NCBI GenBank assembly: GCA_033853925.1
Contig: JAWOLC010000001.1
Span: 68,952 to 132,951, forward strand
Reading direction: 5' to 3'
From: JANXPZ01 sp033853925
GTDB taxonomy: Bacteria > Eisenbacteria > RBG-16-71-46
DNA: 64,000 nt
Shown here piece after piece: positions 1-8,380 of the stretch (position 1 is the stretch's first letter; every line of letters begins with the position of its first letter). The translations under genes and the position numbers were made by a program. The notes below the pieces were generated by a model. It was not told the DNA's origin. It saw only the letters and a list, made by a program, of their open reading frames with translations, and ran no database searches.

Positions 1-1847
1 AGCACCCAGGCCAGCATGCCCAGTGGCTCCACCCAGGTGGGCTGCAGCGCGACCACCCGCCGTAGCTGGGCAGCCGCCTCGCCCTCCCGGCCGGGCTGGC
101 GCAGCAGCGCGGCCGCCAGGCGGAAGCGCGCGGCCGCGTCGTCGGGCGCCCGGGCCACGGCGCGCTCGAGCAGCTCCCTTCCTTCGGCCGAGCGGCCGGC
201 CAGGACGAGCAGCTCGCCGAGCGGGCTCAAGGCGCCCGCGTCGTCCGGAGCCACGGCCAGGGCACGCCGATACTGCTCCGCGGCCTCGTCCGGCCGCCCG
301 GCCAGGCGCAGCGCCCGTCCCAGGTCCTCGATCACGCCGGCGTGGTCGGGCAGCAGATCGGCCGCGCGGCGCAGGTGCACGATCGCCTCCTCGATCCCGC
401 CCTGCTCCAGGAGCATCAGGCCGAGGTTGTAGTGGGCGAAGGCGTAGTTTGGGTCGAGCGCGAGCGCCAGCCGGAACTCGCGGGTCGCTTCCGCGTCCTG
501 CGACTGCTCACCCAGCAGGGCCCCCAGCTTGTTGTGGATGACGGCGACGCCGGGGGCGGTGGTCTCGAGATGGCGAAACAAGGTGAGCGAGTCGCGCCAG
601 TTGGGCAGCGTCTGGCGCACGCCCCGCGCCTCGGCGGCCAGCGCGACCAGCACCGGCACGAGCACGAGCAGGCGTCGCCCGCTCCGGCGCGGAGGCGGCG
701 ACCTCCAGACGGCGGCGAGACCGGCGCCGACGACCGAGAGGAGCCCCACGGCCGGGAAGTAGACGTACTTGTCCGAGGCGATCACCCAGCTGTACCTGAC
801 GAGGCCGAGCGTCGGCGCGAGCGCCACGACGAAGACGAGCCCCCCGACGAGCGGGCCGCGCGTGCGGCGCCAGAGCAGCGCCGCGACGACGGCGAGGATC
901 GCGACCACCGTCGCCCCGGCGAGCACGGCGGAGTTCGCGAGGCTGAAGGCGCCGGGAGAGCGGTAGGCGCTGGACAGGTGCACGGGCCAGAGAACCTTCC
1001 CGAGATAGAACGCCACGAGGTAGGCCGCCTGGAGCGGCCAGCGCGGCCAGTCCGCGGACTCGATCCCCGCCGTGTTCCGATGCGAGATCAGCGTGACGAT
1101 CCCCGAGGCCAGCGCGCACAGGAAGAACGGCCAGGTCGCCGCCACCGTGCGCCAGCTCAGCCGCCGCAGCGGCCAGAGATCCAGCAGTGGCAGGAGCAGC
1201 GGCAACGTCACCACGGTGGGCTTGGCCAGCAAGGCCAGCACGAAGAAGATCACCGCCGCGACGCGCCACCACGGCCGCCCGCTGCGCGCGTGCTCGACGT
1301 GAGCCAGCAGCGTGGCGAAGGCGAAGCAGGCGGCCAGGAGCGTCTTGCGCTCGCCGACCCAGGCCACGGGCTCCACGGTCAGAGGATGGAGACCGAAGAG
1401 GAGGCCGGCGAGCACCGCGGCCACGAGCGAGCCGAAGAGGCGGTAGAGGAGCAGGACCAGGAGCGACGTGGCCAGCACGTGCAGCGCCAGGCTGGTCTGA
1501 TGGAACACGCGCAGGTCAGCGGGACGGCCTCCCCGGGCGTAGTCCAGCATCAGCGAGGTCATGGAGAGCGGGGTGTAGTAGCCGCGAATGGTCGAGGGTC
1601 GTCGCACCTCGGCGAAGAAGCGGACGGCGGACGCCCAGCTCGGATGGGTCACGAGCGGGTTGAAGGCGACGAAGCCCTCGTCGTCCATGGCCGAGGCCTG
1701 TGCCCCGAGCACCGGCCAGTGAACGGCCGCCACCGTTGCGGCGACCAGGAGCAGCGCGGCCGCCAGCGCGAACCGGGAGCGCCGGCCGGGGAGGGCCGGC
1801 GCTTGCGTGCGGCGTGCCAAGCCGCTCTTCCCCCGGGGGCGCTTCAC
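1..1847 (-). CDS. TPR-containing GT-C-like membrane protein (TMTC-like), C-terminus beyond window
   Basis: The gene starts at GTG 1845-1847, with an in-frame TAG just upstream, and runs off the left edge after about 615 codons. The N-terminal 400 residues are strongly hydrophobic with many membrane segments. They carry a DDEGFVAFNP motif near residue 55 and HPLTVEPVAWVGERK near residue 155, hallmarks of the eukaryotic TMTC-like and bacterial TPR/GT-C membrane family. From about residue 420 to the edge there are at least four TPR units (for example FAHYNLGLMLLEQGGIEEA). TMTC proteins are O-mannosyltransferases; a role in glycosylating exported proteins or lipids is inferred only. It is transcribed away from the cyclitol-like operon to its right. 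Confidence 0.8.
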   Translation of the reverse strand, partial: MKRPRGKSGLARRTQAPALPGRRSRFALAAALLLVAATVAAVHWPVLGAQASAMDDEGFVAFNPLVTHPSWASAVRFFAEVRRPSTIRGYYTPLSMTSLMLDYARGGRPADLRVFHQTSLALHVLATSLLVLLLYRLFGSLVAAVLAGLLFGLHPLTVEPVAWVGERKTLLAACFAFATLLAHVEHARSGRPWWRVAAVIFFVLALLAKPTVVTLPLLLPLLDLWPLRRLSWRTVAATWPFFLCALASGIVTLISHRNTAGIESADWPRWPLQAAYLVAFYLGKVLWPVHLSSAYRSPGAFSLANSAVLAGATVVAILAVVAALLWRRTRGPLVGGLVFVVALAPTLGLVRYSWVIASDKYVYFPAVGLLSVVGAGLAAVWRSPPPRRSGRRLLVLVPVLVALAAEARGVRQTLPNWRDSLTLFRHLETTAPGVAVIHNKLGALLGEQSQDAEATREFRLALALDPNYAFAHYNLGLMLLEQGGIEEAIVHLRRAADLLPDHAGVIEDLGRALRLAGRPDEAAEQYRRALAVAPDDAGALSPLGELLVLAGRSAEGRELLERAVARAPDDAAARFRLAAALLRQPGREGEAAAQLRRVVALQPTWVEPLGMLAWV

Positions 1848-2151
1848 AGGCTGATTCTAGCGGCGCCGCCGGGCCGCCTCAATCCGGCCGCCACGACGGT
1901 TGGCGCCGGGGTCGCGGCCGCGGGCCTGGCCCAGACAAGTCTCGTCAGCGGTCCGGAAGTAGGGTAGAGTAAAGGGAGTCGACCTCCCCGCGTGCGGAGG
2001 GGACGGGAGGAAGGATCCTCGCTGCCGCAGAGCCTCGGGAGTCGCCCTTCGCGGGCCGCCCACGGCGTCTTCATCGCCCACCCCTGGACCTCGCGGCCCG
2101 GCCTCGCTGCCGATGGCCGGCTAACGGTCGCCTCATCCCGAGGAAGGGTCC
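1848..2151. other. Intergenic region between divergent genes
   Basis: About 300 bases separate the leftward TPR membrane gene from the rightward cupin gene. I see no credible gene, RNA or strong promoter hexamer pair. It presumably carries both divergent promoters. Confidence 0.4.
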
Positions 2152-2541
2152 ATGTGCTCGCGTCCGGCAGCCGCCGCAGGGGGCGTTCCTCGTTCTTTCT
2201 GCGGACCTGTGTCCGTGCCGCCCACTCAGCGATCCGCGGAGCATGACGGGCTCGGCTCCATTCTCTTCTCCCGGTTGCTCACCGCGCACGACTTCGCCAG
2301 TCCGATTGATTTCGTCGACTTCACCGTGATCCCGGCAGGGAGCACCGTGGGGCTCCACCCCCACGAGGGCAACGAAGAGCTGTACCTCGTCGTGAGGGGC
2401 GAGCCGCTGGTGGCCGTGGAGGGCGAGACCCGTCGGCTGCGACAGGGCGATGTGGCAGTGGTGCGCTCGGGGCAACATCACGGACTGGTAAACGACAGTG
2501 ACCACGAGGCCGCGATCTTCGTCGTTCAGGTCCGCACCTAG
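2152..2541 (+). CDS. Cupin-domain protein, possible sugar/cyclitol isomerase or epimerase
   Basis: A 129-residue single-cupin protein. Cupin motif 1 is visible as GLHPHEGNEELYLVVRGE (HxH...E) and motif 2 as GDVAVVRSGQHHGLVN. The metal-binding His and Glu of motif 1 and the His of motif 2 are present, while the usual Pro of motif 2 is Arg. The first 30 residues are low-complexity, so the true start may lie downstream, for example at a GTG near residue 20. It is the first gene of a rightward operon and its 3' end overlaps the longest reading of the cyclase gene. Single cupins act as sugar isomerases, epimerases or small-ligand binders. A step on the cyclase product is plausible but inferred. 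Confidence 0.75.
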   Translation: MCSRPAAAAGGVPRSFCGPVSVPPTQRSAEHDGLGSILFSRLLTAHDFASPIDFVDFTVIPAGSTVGLHPHEGNEELYLVVRGEPLVAVEGETRRLRQGDVAVVRSGQHHGLVNDSDHEAAIFVVQVRT

Positions 2542-4609
2542 GCCGCGCTCCGTCTCCGAATCCACGTCCGGACGGAGCGGGATCCTCGTCGCGGAATGCT
2601 GCGCCCGCCGCGGCTGGCGCGTGAGCCTCTTCGACGAGGAGAGCGGCGCGGCACGCTGGGTGGATGCGGCGGCTTCGCTCCCCGTCGCCGGCTCCGACCC
2701 GTTGGCCCGGCCCGAACGCTTCGCGGCCAGGATCCTCGATCACCTCTCTCCGGGCGCAGTCTCGGCGATCGTCGTCGTGGATCCCCCGGCGCCGAACCCT
2801 CTCCTGGCCCGGGCGGAGACGCTCGCCACTCGTCCCGTCCCGGTCCTACGGGTTCCCGGTTGGCTCGCGGCCGCCTACGCCGTGCCGAGCGGGGCTGCGC
2901 CCTTCGCCTTCCTGGTCGTCGGCACGACCACTCGCTTCTGCACGCTCCAACGCCGGGACTGCACGCCCTTGGAGATCCTCGGGGCGCAGGAGCTGGACGG
3001 CGGCGACAGCACCGACGCGACCCAGGGGCGGCCCCGCCCCACCGGCGCGGCGCACGCGCCTTCGCTCGGCCGCTCGCCGCGCGCCCGCGGCGTCAGAGGA
3101 GGGCGCGCAGCGGAGGGGCCGCAGCCCTCGCTGCTCACCCCGGAAGCGGCCGCGAGAGCACGGTTGGCAGCGCGGGCTCTCGCTCGCATCCTGACACCAC
3201 TCCGGGAATCCCTGGCCCGGGTGAGGGAGAGCACGGATCTCAGGCTCCTGGCGTACTGCGGCCAGGTGCTCGAAGGCTTGCCCGTCGAGGTGGATGGGAC
3301 GCTCCTGCAGGCGTTGCCGGGGAACGGCTCGTCGCCGCGGCTGCCCGTGCTCGGGGTCGCGGATGTCGCCTCCCGACACGCGGGAGCCGCGCTCTGCGCC
3401 CGCAGCGTGATCGGGCGACCAGGGGTGCGGATCGCCGACGGCCCGGAGGCCCTGGAGCTGCACCTGAGGGCCGAGCAATCCCTCGGGTACGTCGTGGTGC
3501 ATCCCGCCCGCCCCGCCTTCGACCTCGAGGATCGAAGCCTGGCCCGCCTGGTCGCGGCCCGTCCCGTGCTCGCGGCCATCGACCGAAGGGTGCACGAGAT
3601 CTACGGTGCCTCCTTCCGGCGCTATGCGGATCGCCATCTGGATTGCCTCGGCACCGTGTTGGTGGACGCCGACGAGAGACGCAAGACCTGGGACCAGGCC
3701 GGTGCGCTGTGCGATGCGGCCGTGGAGAGGCACTTGCCACGGAATGGAGTCTTCCTGGCCATCGGGGGCGGCGTCACCCTGGACCTCGTCGGCTTCGTGG
3801 CCAGCATCTACCGACGCGGCGTGGGCTACGTGCGCGTCCCGACCACCCTCGTCGCCATCGTGGACGCCGCGATGGGGGTCAAGCAGGCGATCAACGTGCC
3901 GGGGCACAAGAACCTGCTCGGGGCCTTCTATCCCCCCATCGGCAGCGTCAACGACCCGCGCTTCCTGCGCACGCTCGCGAAGCGGGACCTGGCCTGTGGC
4001 TTGGCGGAGATCCTCAAGATCGCCATCGTCAAGGATGCGGGGCTCTTCGCCCTCCTGGAGTCGCACGCCGCCGAGCTGATGGCATCGCACTTCGACAGCC
4101 CCGCCGAGGCGGCAACCCAGGTCCTGATCCGCGCCGAGACCCTGATGATGGAGGAGCTTCAGCCGAACCTGTTCGAGAGCGATCTGCGGCGGCTGGTGGA
4201 TTTCGGCCACACCTTCAGCCCCACGCTCGAGGTCATGAGCGGCTATCGGCTCGCGCACGGGGAGGCGGTGGCCGTGGACATCGTGCTCTCGACCCTCATC
4301 GCGGTGGGCAGGCGCATCTGCCCGGCCCAGGTCCTCGAGAGGATCGTGAACGCGTTCCACGCCGTGGGGCTGCCGCCGGACCCGGGTCCGATCGGCCTTG
4401 ACGACCTTCGCTGGGCGCTGGCCAGCAGCCGGGCGCATCGGGCGGGGCGACTGAACCTCGTGGTCCCCGAGGGCGTCGGCCGGGCCGCGTTCCTCGAGGG
4501 CGTCGGCGACGTGGAGCTCGAGAAGGCGGTGCTCGAACTCCGCCATCTGCTCGTGCCCGGGGCGACTCTCGTTCAGCCAGTGGACGACGCGTGCCATCGG
4601 CTCCGCTGA
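2498..4609 (+). CDS. Sugar-phosphate cyclase (EEVS/DDGS-like) with a large unrecognised N-terminal region
   Basis: Residues from about 330 to 690 form a dehydroquinate-synthase-fold cyclase: GGGVTLDLVGF begins at residue 423, followed by VDAAMGVKQAINVPGHKNLLG. Instead of the dehydroquinate synthase NxGHTxGHAxE motif it has DFGHTFSP (568-575), the form seen in 2-epi-5-epi-valiolone and deoxygadusol synthases, which cyclise sedoheptulose 7-phosphate. This points to a C7 carbasugar or cyclitol product rather than shikimate. The first 300 or so residues match nothing I recognise. They contain two folded-looking blocks separated by a Pro/Arg/Gly-rich linker at about 168-210. The ATG at 2498 lies inside the cupin gene; GTG 2621 is an alternative start that avoids the overlap. 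The stop overlaps the kinase start by 19 bases. Confidence 0.8.
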   Translation: MTTRPRSSSFRSAPRPRSVSESTSGRSGILVAECCARRGWRVSLFDEESGAARWVDAAASLPVAGSDPLARPERFAARILDHLSPGAVSAIVVVDPPAPNPLLARAETLATRPVPVLRVPGWLAAAYAVPSGAAPFAFLVVGTTTRFCTLQRRDCTPLEILGAQELDGGDSTDATQGRPRPTGAAHAPSLGRSPRARGVRGGRAAEGPQPSLLTPEAAARARLAARALARILTPLRESLARVRESTDLRLLAYCGQVLEGLPVEVDGTLLQALPGNGSSPRLPVLGVADVASRHAGAALCARSVIGRPGVRIADGPEALELHLRAEQSLGYVVVHPARPAFDLEDRSLARLVAARPVLAAIDRRVHEIYGASFRRYADRHLDCLGTVLVDADERRKTWDQAGALCDAAVERHLPRNGVFLAIGGGVTLDLVGFVASIYRRGVGYVRVPTTLVAIVDAAMGVKQAINVPGHKNLLGAFYPPIGSVNDPRFLRTLAKRDLACGLAEILKIAIVKDAGLFALLESHAAELMASHFDSPAEAATQVLIRAETLMMEELQPNLFESDLRRLVDFGHTFSPTLEVMSGYRLAHGEAVAVDIVLSTLIAVGRRICPAQVLERIVNAFHAVGLPPDPGPIGLDDLRWALASSRAHRAGRLNLVVPEGVGRAAFLEGVGDVELEKAVLELRHLLVPGATLVQPVDDACHRLR

Positions 4610-5598
4610 CCATCGTCGCCGATCTCGGCGGGACCTACATCCGCTGCGCGGTGCTGACGCCGACAGGGACGTTGACCGGGCAGAAGCGCACGCGTCTGCG
4701 CGCCCCCGAGGCCCGCGCCGGCGGCCTGCTCGTCTGGGAAGAGGTCATCTCCGCCCTCGCCGACTTTGCCGCCAGCGTGGAGGGTGAGGGGCCCATGGCG
4801 ATCGCCGTCCCGGGGCCGGTTACACGGGACGGAATCCTGCTGAGCACTCCCACGCTGGCGGCGGATCCGCCGGCCTGCCCGGATCTCGGGGGCATCCTGG
4901 AGCGCCGCTCGGGGCGCCGCGTCCTCCTCCTGAACGACTTGTCGGCGGCGGCCTGGTACTTCGCCTCGGTCCTGCCGGACGTGGATCGCTTCATGGTGAT
5001 CACGGTCGGGAGCGGGATCGGCAGCAAGGTGTTCGACCGGCATCACGACGCGGGCGTGCTCGATGACCGGCCCTACTGCGGAGAGATCGGCCACCTGGTC
5101 GCCGACTGGCACGCGGAGGCGCTGCCCTGCGGCTGCGGCGGGCGTGGGCACCTCGGGTCCATCGCCTCCGGCCGCGGCATCGAGCGACGTGCCCGGGAGC
5201 TGGCCGCGCGGGATCCGGAGAGGTTTCGCGGATCGGCCTGCGGCCGGACCGGCATGCGAGCCGCCGAGCTGACGAACGAGGAGCATCTCATCCCCGCGGC
5301 GCGCGCCGGGGACGCCTGGAGCCTCGAGGTGGTCCGAGAGTGCACCCGGCCGTTGGCCCGCGTCCTGGCGGGCGCGGCGCTCACCGTCGGCCTCCAGCGC
5401 ATCATCATCGTCGGCGGGTTCGCGCAGGCGCTCGGACCGCGCTATCTCGAGATCCTGCGGGAGGAGGTCGGCCGCCTGTCCGACTACCCGTTCCTGCCGG
5501 AGCGCCTGCGCGGGAGCTTCCTCCTGGGCGACGCCGGGATCGAAGCCTGTCTTCTCGGGGCCGGCGTGTTCGCCCGACGCGCGCAGGGAGAGACATGA
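4591..5598 (+). CDS. ROK-family sugar/cyclitol kinase
   Basis: A 335-residue ROK protein. The phosphate-binding DLGGTY motif is near the N-terminus, the catalytic Asp is D116 in LLNDLSAAA, and TVGSGIGS and GEIGHL are present. The zinc motif is CGCGGRGHLG: C180 and C182 are conserved, but the third Cys of CxCGxxGCxE is His187 and the Glu is Gly. ROK kinases are the C7-cyclitol kinases of several known pseudosugar clusters as well as glucokinases, so the neighbouring cyclase makes a cyclitol substrate attractive. The start overlaps the cyclase stop, and the stop overlaps the next start as ATGA, indicating translational coupling. Confidence 0.85.
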   Translation: MPSAPLTIVADLGGTYIRCAVLTPTGTLTGQKRTRLRAPEARAGGLLVWEEVISALADFAASVEGEGPMAIAVPGPVTRDGILLSTPTLAADPPACPDLGGILERRSGRRVLLLNDLSAAAWYFASVLPDVDRFMVITVGSGIGSKVFDRHHDAGVLDDRPYCGEIGHLVADWHAEALPCGCGGRGHLGSIASGRGIERRARELAARDPERFRGSACGRTGMRAAELTNEEHLIPAARAGDAWSLEVVRECTRPLARVLAGAALTVGLQRIIIVGGFAQALGPRYLEILREEVGRLSDYPFLPERLRGSFLLGDAGIEACLLGAGVFARRAQGET

Positions 5599-6869
5599 AG
5601 GTCGTGGTCCTGGGCGGCAGCGCCTTCAGCACCCCGGCGCTGTTCGCGAGCCTCGCCCACGTCCCGGAGCCTCCCGCCGTCCAGCTCAGGCTCGTGGCCC
5701 GTGACGGCCGGGCCCTGGAGGCCATCCGGCGGGCGGCGGAGATCATGAGCGCGGGCAGTCCGCTGCGCCTCGAGACGAAGGCCGTGGAATCGACACCCTC
5801 GGCCGACGATCTCGCGGGCGCCGACATCGTCCTGATCCAGGTCCGCGTCGGCGGCTTCGCGGGCCGCTCCTGGGACGAGTCCTTCCCGCCCACCTGCGGG
5901 ATCCCCGGCGACGAGGGCCTGGGCCCGGGCGGGCTCTCGGCGGCCCTGCGCTCGTGGCCGACCATCGAGCGGCTCCTGGAGGTGGTCCAACGCGCGGCGC
6001 CGCGCAGCCTCGTGCTGATGCTCTCTTCTCCGGTCGGCCTCTTCGTCAGGGCCGCGCTCACCCGCTTCCCGGCACTCTCGGTCGCCGGCATCTGCGAGCT
6101 GCCCTGGACCACCTTGCGTGGGGTGTGCGAGGTGGCGGGGTGTCCGCCCGAGAAGTGCCGGTTCGGTTACCTCGGCCTCAGCCATCTCGGCTGGTTCCAC
6201 CGGATCGCGGACGACGGACGCGACCTCGTCGAGGCCTACGCCCGGACTCGAGTCGAATCTCCCGTCTTTCCCTCGGCCGATCTGATCCGGCGGGTGGGTG
6301 CCATCCCGACCTCCTACTTGCGGCTCCACTACGATCGGGAGAGCGTTCTCGCCGAGCAGCGACGCCGGCCGAGACCGCGCGGAGGAGAGCTGGAGGAGCT
6401 GCGCCGAGAGGCGCTCCGCGTCTACGCCACCGCGCCGCCGGAGGGGATCGCGGCGGCCCTGGCGCGGCGTCCGGCGCCCTGGTACGAGCACGCGGTCGTG
6501 CCCTTCCTTCTCGGGCACTGCGGCCGGGCCGTGCGCACACCCGTGTTCCTGACCGTACGGCAGAGCGGAGCCGTGCCGGGGTTCCCGGACGACGAGGTCC
6601 TCGAGATCCCTCACTGTCTGGAAGGCGGGCGGTGGCGGCCCAGGGCGTCGGTCGGGGAGGGGCCCATCCAGGTGCGGGGGCTGCTGACCCGCTTCGTGGT
6701 CTTCGAGAGGAGCGCCACCAAGGCCCTGCTGGATCCCGAGGCGGGCCGCGTGGAGGAGGCGCTGGCCGAGCACCCCTGGGTCCCGGACCGCCGGACGGCG
6801 AGCGTCCTGGCGGGGAAGATCGCCGACTACTCGGGCCCCGGCGCCGCGCGTGGAGTCGCGAGGGGATAG
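5595..6869 (+). CDS. Glycoside hydrolase family 4-like NAD-dependent enzyme
   Basis: A 424-residue protein with the GH4 plan: an N-terminal nucleotide-binding loop (VVLGGSAFSTP), the family segment VRVGGFAGRSWDE, and GDEGLGPGGLSAALRSWP, equivalent to the usual GQETTGPGG segment. The Mn-binding Cys and His of GH4 correspond to C167 in GICELPW and H197 in GLSHLGW. GH4 enzymes transiently oxidise C3 of a sugar with NAD to cleave or epimerise it, often on 6-phosphosugars. The ATGA overlap with the kinase and its place as last gene suggest it acts on the phosphorylated cyclitol or a glycoside of it; the substrate is unknown. Its last 43 bases overlap the convergent gene. Confidence 0.8.
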   Translation: MKVVVLGGSAFSTPALFASLAHVPEPPAVQLRLVARDGRALEAIRRAAEIMSAGSPLRLETKAVESTPSADDLAGADIVLIQVRVGGFAGRSWDESFPPTCGIPGDEGLGPGGLSAALRSWPTIERLLEVVQRAAPRSLVLMLSSPVGLFVRAALTRFPALSVAGICELPWTTLRGVCEVAGCPPEKCRFGYLGLSHLGWFHRIADDGRDLVEAYARTRVESPVFPSADLIRRVGAIPTSYLRLHYDRESVLAEQRRRPRPRGGELEELRREALRVYATAPPEGIAAALARRPAPWYEHAVVPFLLGHCGRAVRTPVFLTVRQSGAVPGFPDDEVLEIPHCLEGGRWRPRASVGEGPIQVRGLLTRFVVFERSATKALLDPEAGRVEEALAEHPWVPDRRTASVLAGKIADYSGPGAARGVARG

Positions 6870-7585
6870 GGACCGGCTTCGCGAATCCGGGAGCGCATCC
6901 CGTACCAGTTCGGCCCCCAGGTCAGCCAGACCGCCCCCACGGTCCAGCGCAGATCCCGCTCGGGCTCGAGAGCCGAGAGACGCTCGAGCCAGCGCCCCTC
7001 TGGCACCTCGAGAGGCCGCAGATAGCGCGCGAAGGTGACGTGCGCCACGCTCCGCTCGTACCGCTCCTCCGTGTCGACGCCGAGGTCGCGAAGCCGCTCG
7101 ACGATCCGTCGCCGCACCTCCTCCAGCCCGCCGTCCGCCGGGAGGAGGCTCAGCGCGCAGCCCCCGCGATCGTAGAGCACGCTCGGGTGCACGAGGCCGA
7201 AGACGTGCAGGCCGTCGAGCAGGGCGCTCATCAGCGGCTGAACGCGCCGGGCAACCGCATCCGCCTCCTCCTCGCCGCGGCTATGGCGGATCTCCACCAG
7301 CGTGAGGTGCAGATCCTCGGGAGGGTAGTAGTACTGGCTCGGCTCCAGCTCCCGCAGCGATGCCGCCAGCGTGGAGATCGCGCGCCGCACCTCGTCGGGC
7401 GGCCGCCCGACGAGGTTCACGCCGTGCCGCGCGTCGCCTCCTCGGGCCGCGAGCTGCTCCGCCAGGGTGCGATCGATCCAGGGTCCCCGCTCGCGCAGGT
7501 CGCGCAGGCCGCGCTCGCGGAGCCGGGCGACCTGCGTCCGGAAGGCTCCGAGGTCCTTCGCAGGATCAGGCGGTCCGCCGGCCAT
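6827..7585 (-). CDS. 2H phosphoesterase, LigT / 2'-5' RNA ligase-like
   Basis: A 252-residue protein with the two HxT motifs of the 2H phosphoesterase superfamily, DLHLTLVEI near residue 90 and SVAHVTFARY near residue 185. LigT-like proteins act on cyclic phosphates or 2'-5' phosphodiester bonds of nucleotides or RNA. An N-terminal stretch of about 60 Arg/Leu-rich residues precedes the recognisable fold. It is convergent with the GH4-like gene and overlaps its 3' end by 43 bases, so the two transcripts are antisense there. The gap of about 70 bases after the sugar transferase gene would allow co-transcription with the two genes to its right. Confidence 0.75.
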   Translation of the reverse strand: MAGGPPDPAKDLGAFRTQVARLRERGLRDLRERGPWIDRTLAEQLAARGGDARHGVNLVGRPPDEVRRAISTLAASLRELEPSQYYYPPEDLHLTLVEIRHSRGEEEADAVARRVQPLMSALLDGLHVFGLVHPSVLYDRGGCALSLLPADGGLEEVRRRIVERLRDLGVDTEERYERSVAHVTFARYLRPLEVPEGRWLERLSALEPERDLRWTVGAVWLTWGPNWYGMRSRIREAGPYPLATPRAAPGPE

Positions 7586-7654
7586 CGGAGCCTCGAGCCT
7601 CGTCCAAGGGTGCGGCGTGCGCGCGGGCCCGCGGCGCCGCCGAGCCGCTGCTTC

Positions 7655-8380
7655 TCACAGCCCGCGCCCCTCCGAGACCATGCCGAAGCCGCGGGCGATG
7701 GTCAGGAGATCGCACTTCAGCAATCCCAGGGCCGGAAGCCGCGCGCACTTCTCCGCGTAGTCGTACTCGTACGTCGCATCCGGGAATTCGGGGGTGGACT
7801 TGCGCACGTGCGTCTCGCTGAAGAGTCCCGCCGTCATGAGCCTGCGCACGACGTGACCCTGCTGGAGACCGACTTGGTAATGATGCCAGGCCAGGGCGCG
7901 CGGGCCCACCAGGCTCATCTCCCCCCGCAGGATGTTCCACGCCTGGGGCAGCTCGTCCAGGTAGAACTTCTTGAGCAGGCGCCCCACGCAGGTGAGGTTC
8001 GCGGGTTCGTGCTCCGACGGATACAGACGGTAGTCGTGCCGCCGCAGGAGCCGCCCGGGCATGCCCGCGACCGTCATCACGCGGAACTTGTACTTCAGGA
8101 ACTTCCTTCCCCGGGTGGCGCTGATGTACGGTGCGAGCAGCGGCCCCCGGTGCTCCGGATGCACGGCTCCGTCCACCCGCATCGCCAGCAGGATCAGCAG
8201 CCACAGGGGCGAGGTGAGGACGAGCGCGGCCAGCGAGACGGCCTGGTCGAAGATCCGCTTGCCGGCCCGGACGGGAAGGGGGCTGGTCCGCGCGAAGATC
8301 TCCCGGTAGCGCTCGAGGAGTTCGGGGCTCGGCGGGCGATAGCGGTACCCGGCGAGAGTCCCTTGCCGAGGTCCCCTCAC
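7655..8380 (-). CDS. Undecaprenyl-phosphate sugar-phosphate transferase (initiating glycosyltransferase)
   Basis: A 241-residue bacterial sugar transferase starting at GTG 8380, which overlaps the preceding gene's stop (GTGA). The N-terminal segment KRIFDQAVSLAALVLTSP begins the single membrane-associated helix. KYKFRVM and LDELPQAWNILRGEMSLVGP, with the catalytic Asp-Glu, are conserved. The usual GPVFFxQ region is replaced by a longer divergent segment (around HRGPLLAPYISATRGRKF). Such enzymes load a sugar-1-phosphate onto polyprenyl phosphate to start a surface polysaccharide. Coupling to a sugar C-methyltransferase suggests an unusual sugar. Confidence 0.85.
   Translation of the reverse strand: MRGPRQGTLAGYRYRPPSPELLERYREIFARTSPLPVRAGKRIFDQAVSLAALVLTSPLWLLILLAMRVDGAVHPEHRGPLLAPYISATRGRKFLKYKFRVMTVAGMPGRLLRRHDYRLYPSEHEPANLTCVGRLLKKFYLDELPQAWNILRGEMSLVGPRALAWHHYQVGLQQGHVVRRLMTAGLFSETHVRKSTPEFPDATYEYDYAEKCARLPALGLLKCDLLTIARGFGMVSEGRGL

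Noticed and set aside
342..1967. Long plus-strand open frame opposite the TPR membrane gene
   Set aside because: Arg/Pro/Glu-rich low-complexity translation with no family pattern, exactly antisense to a clear gene; typical of high-GC shadow frames.
2846..4597. Minus-strand open frame of 583 codons across the cyclase gene
   Set aside because: Antisense to the motif-bearing cyclase; composition (His/Arg/Gly-rich) fits a shadow frame.
2498..4609. Annotation of the cyclase as dehydroquinate synthase (aroB)
   Set aside because: The DFGHTFSP motif and the operon partners do not fit shikimate synthesis.
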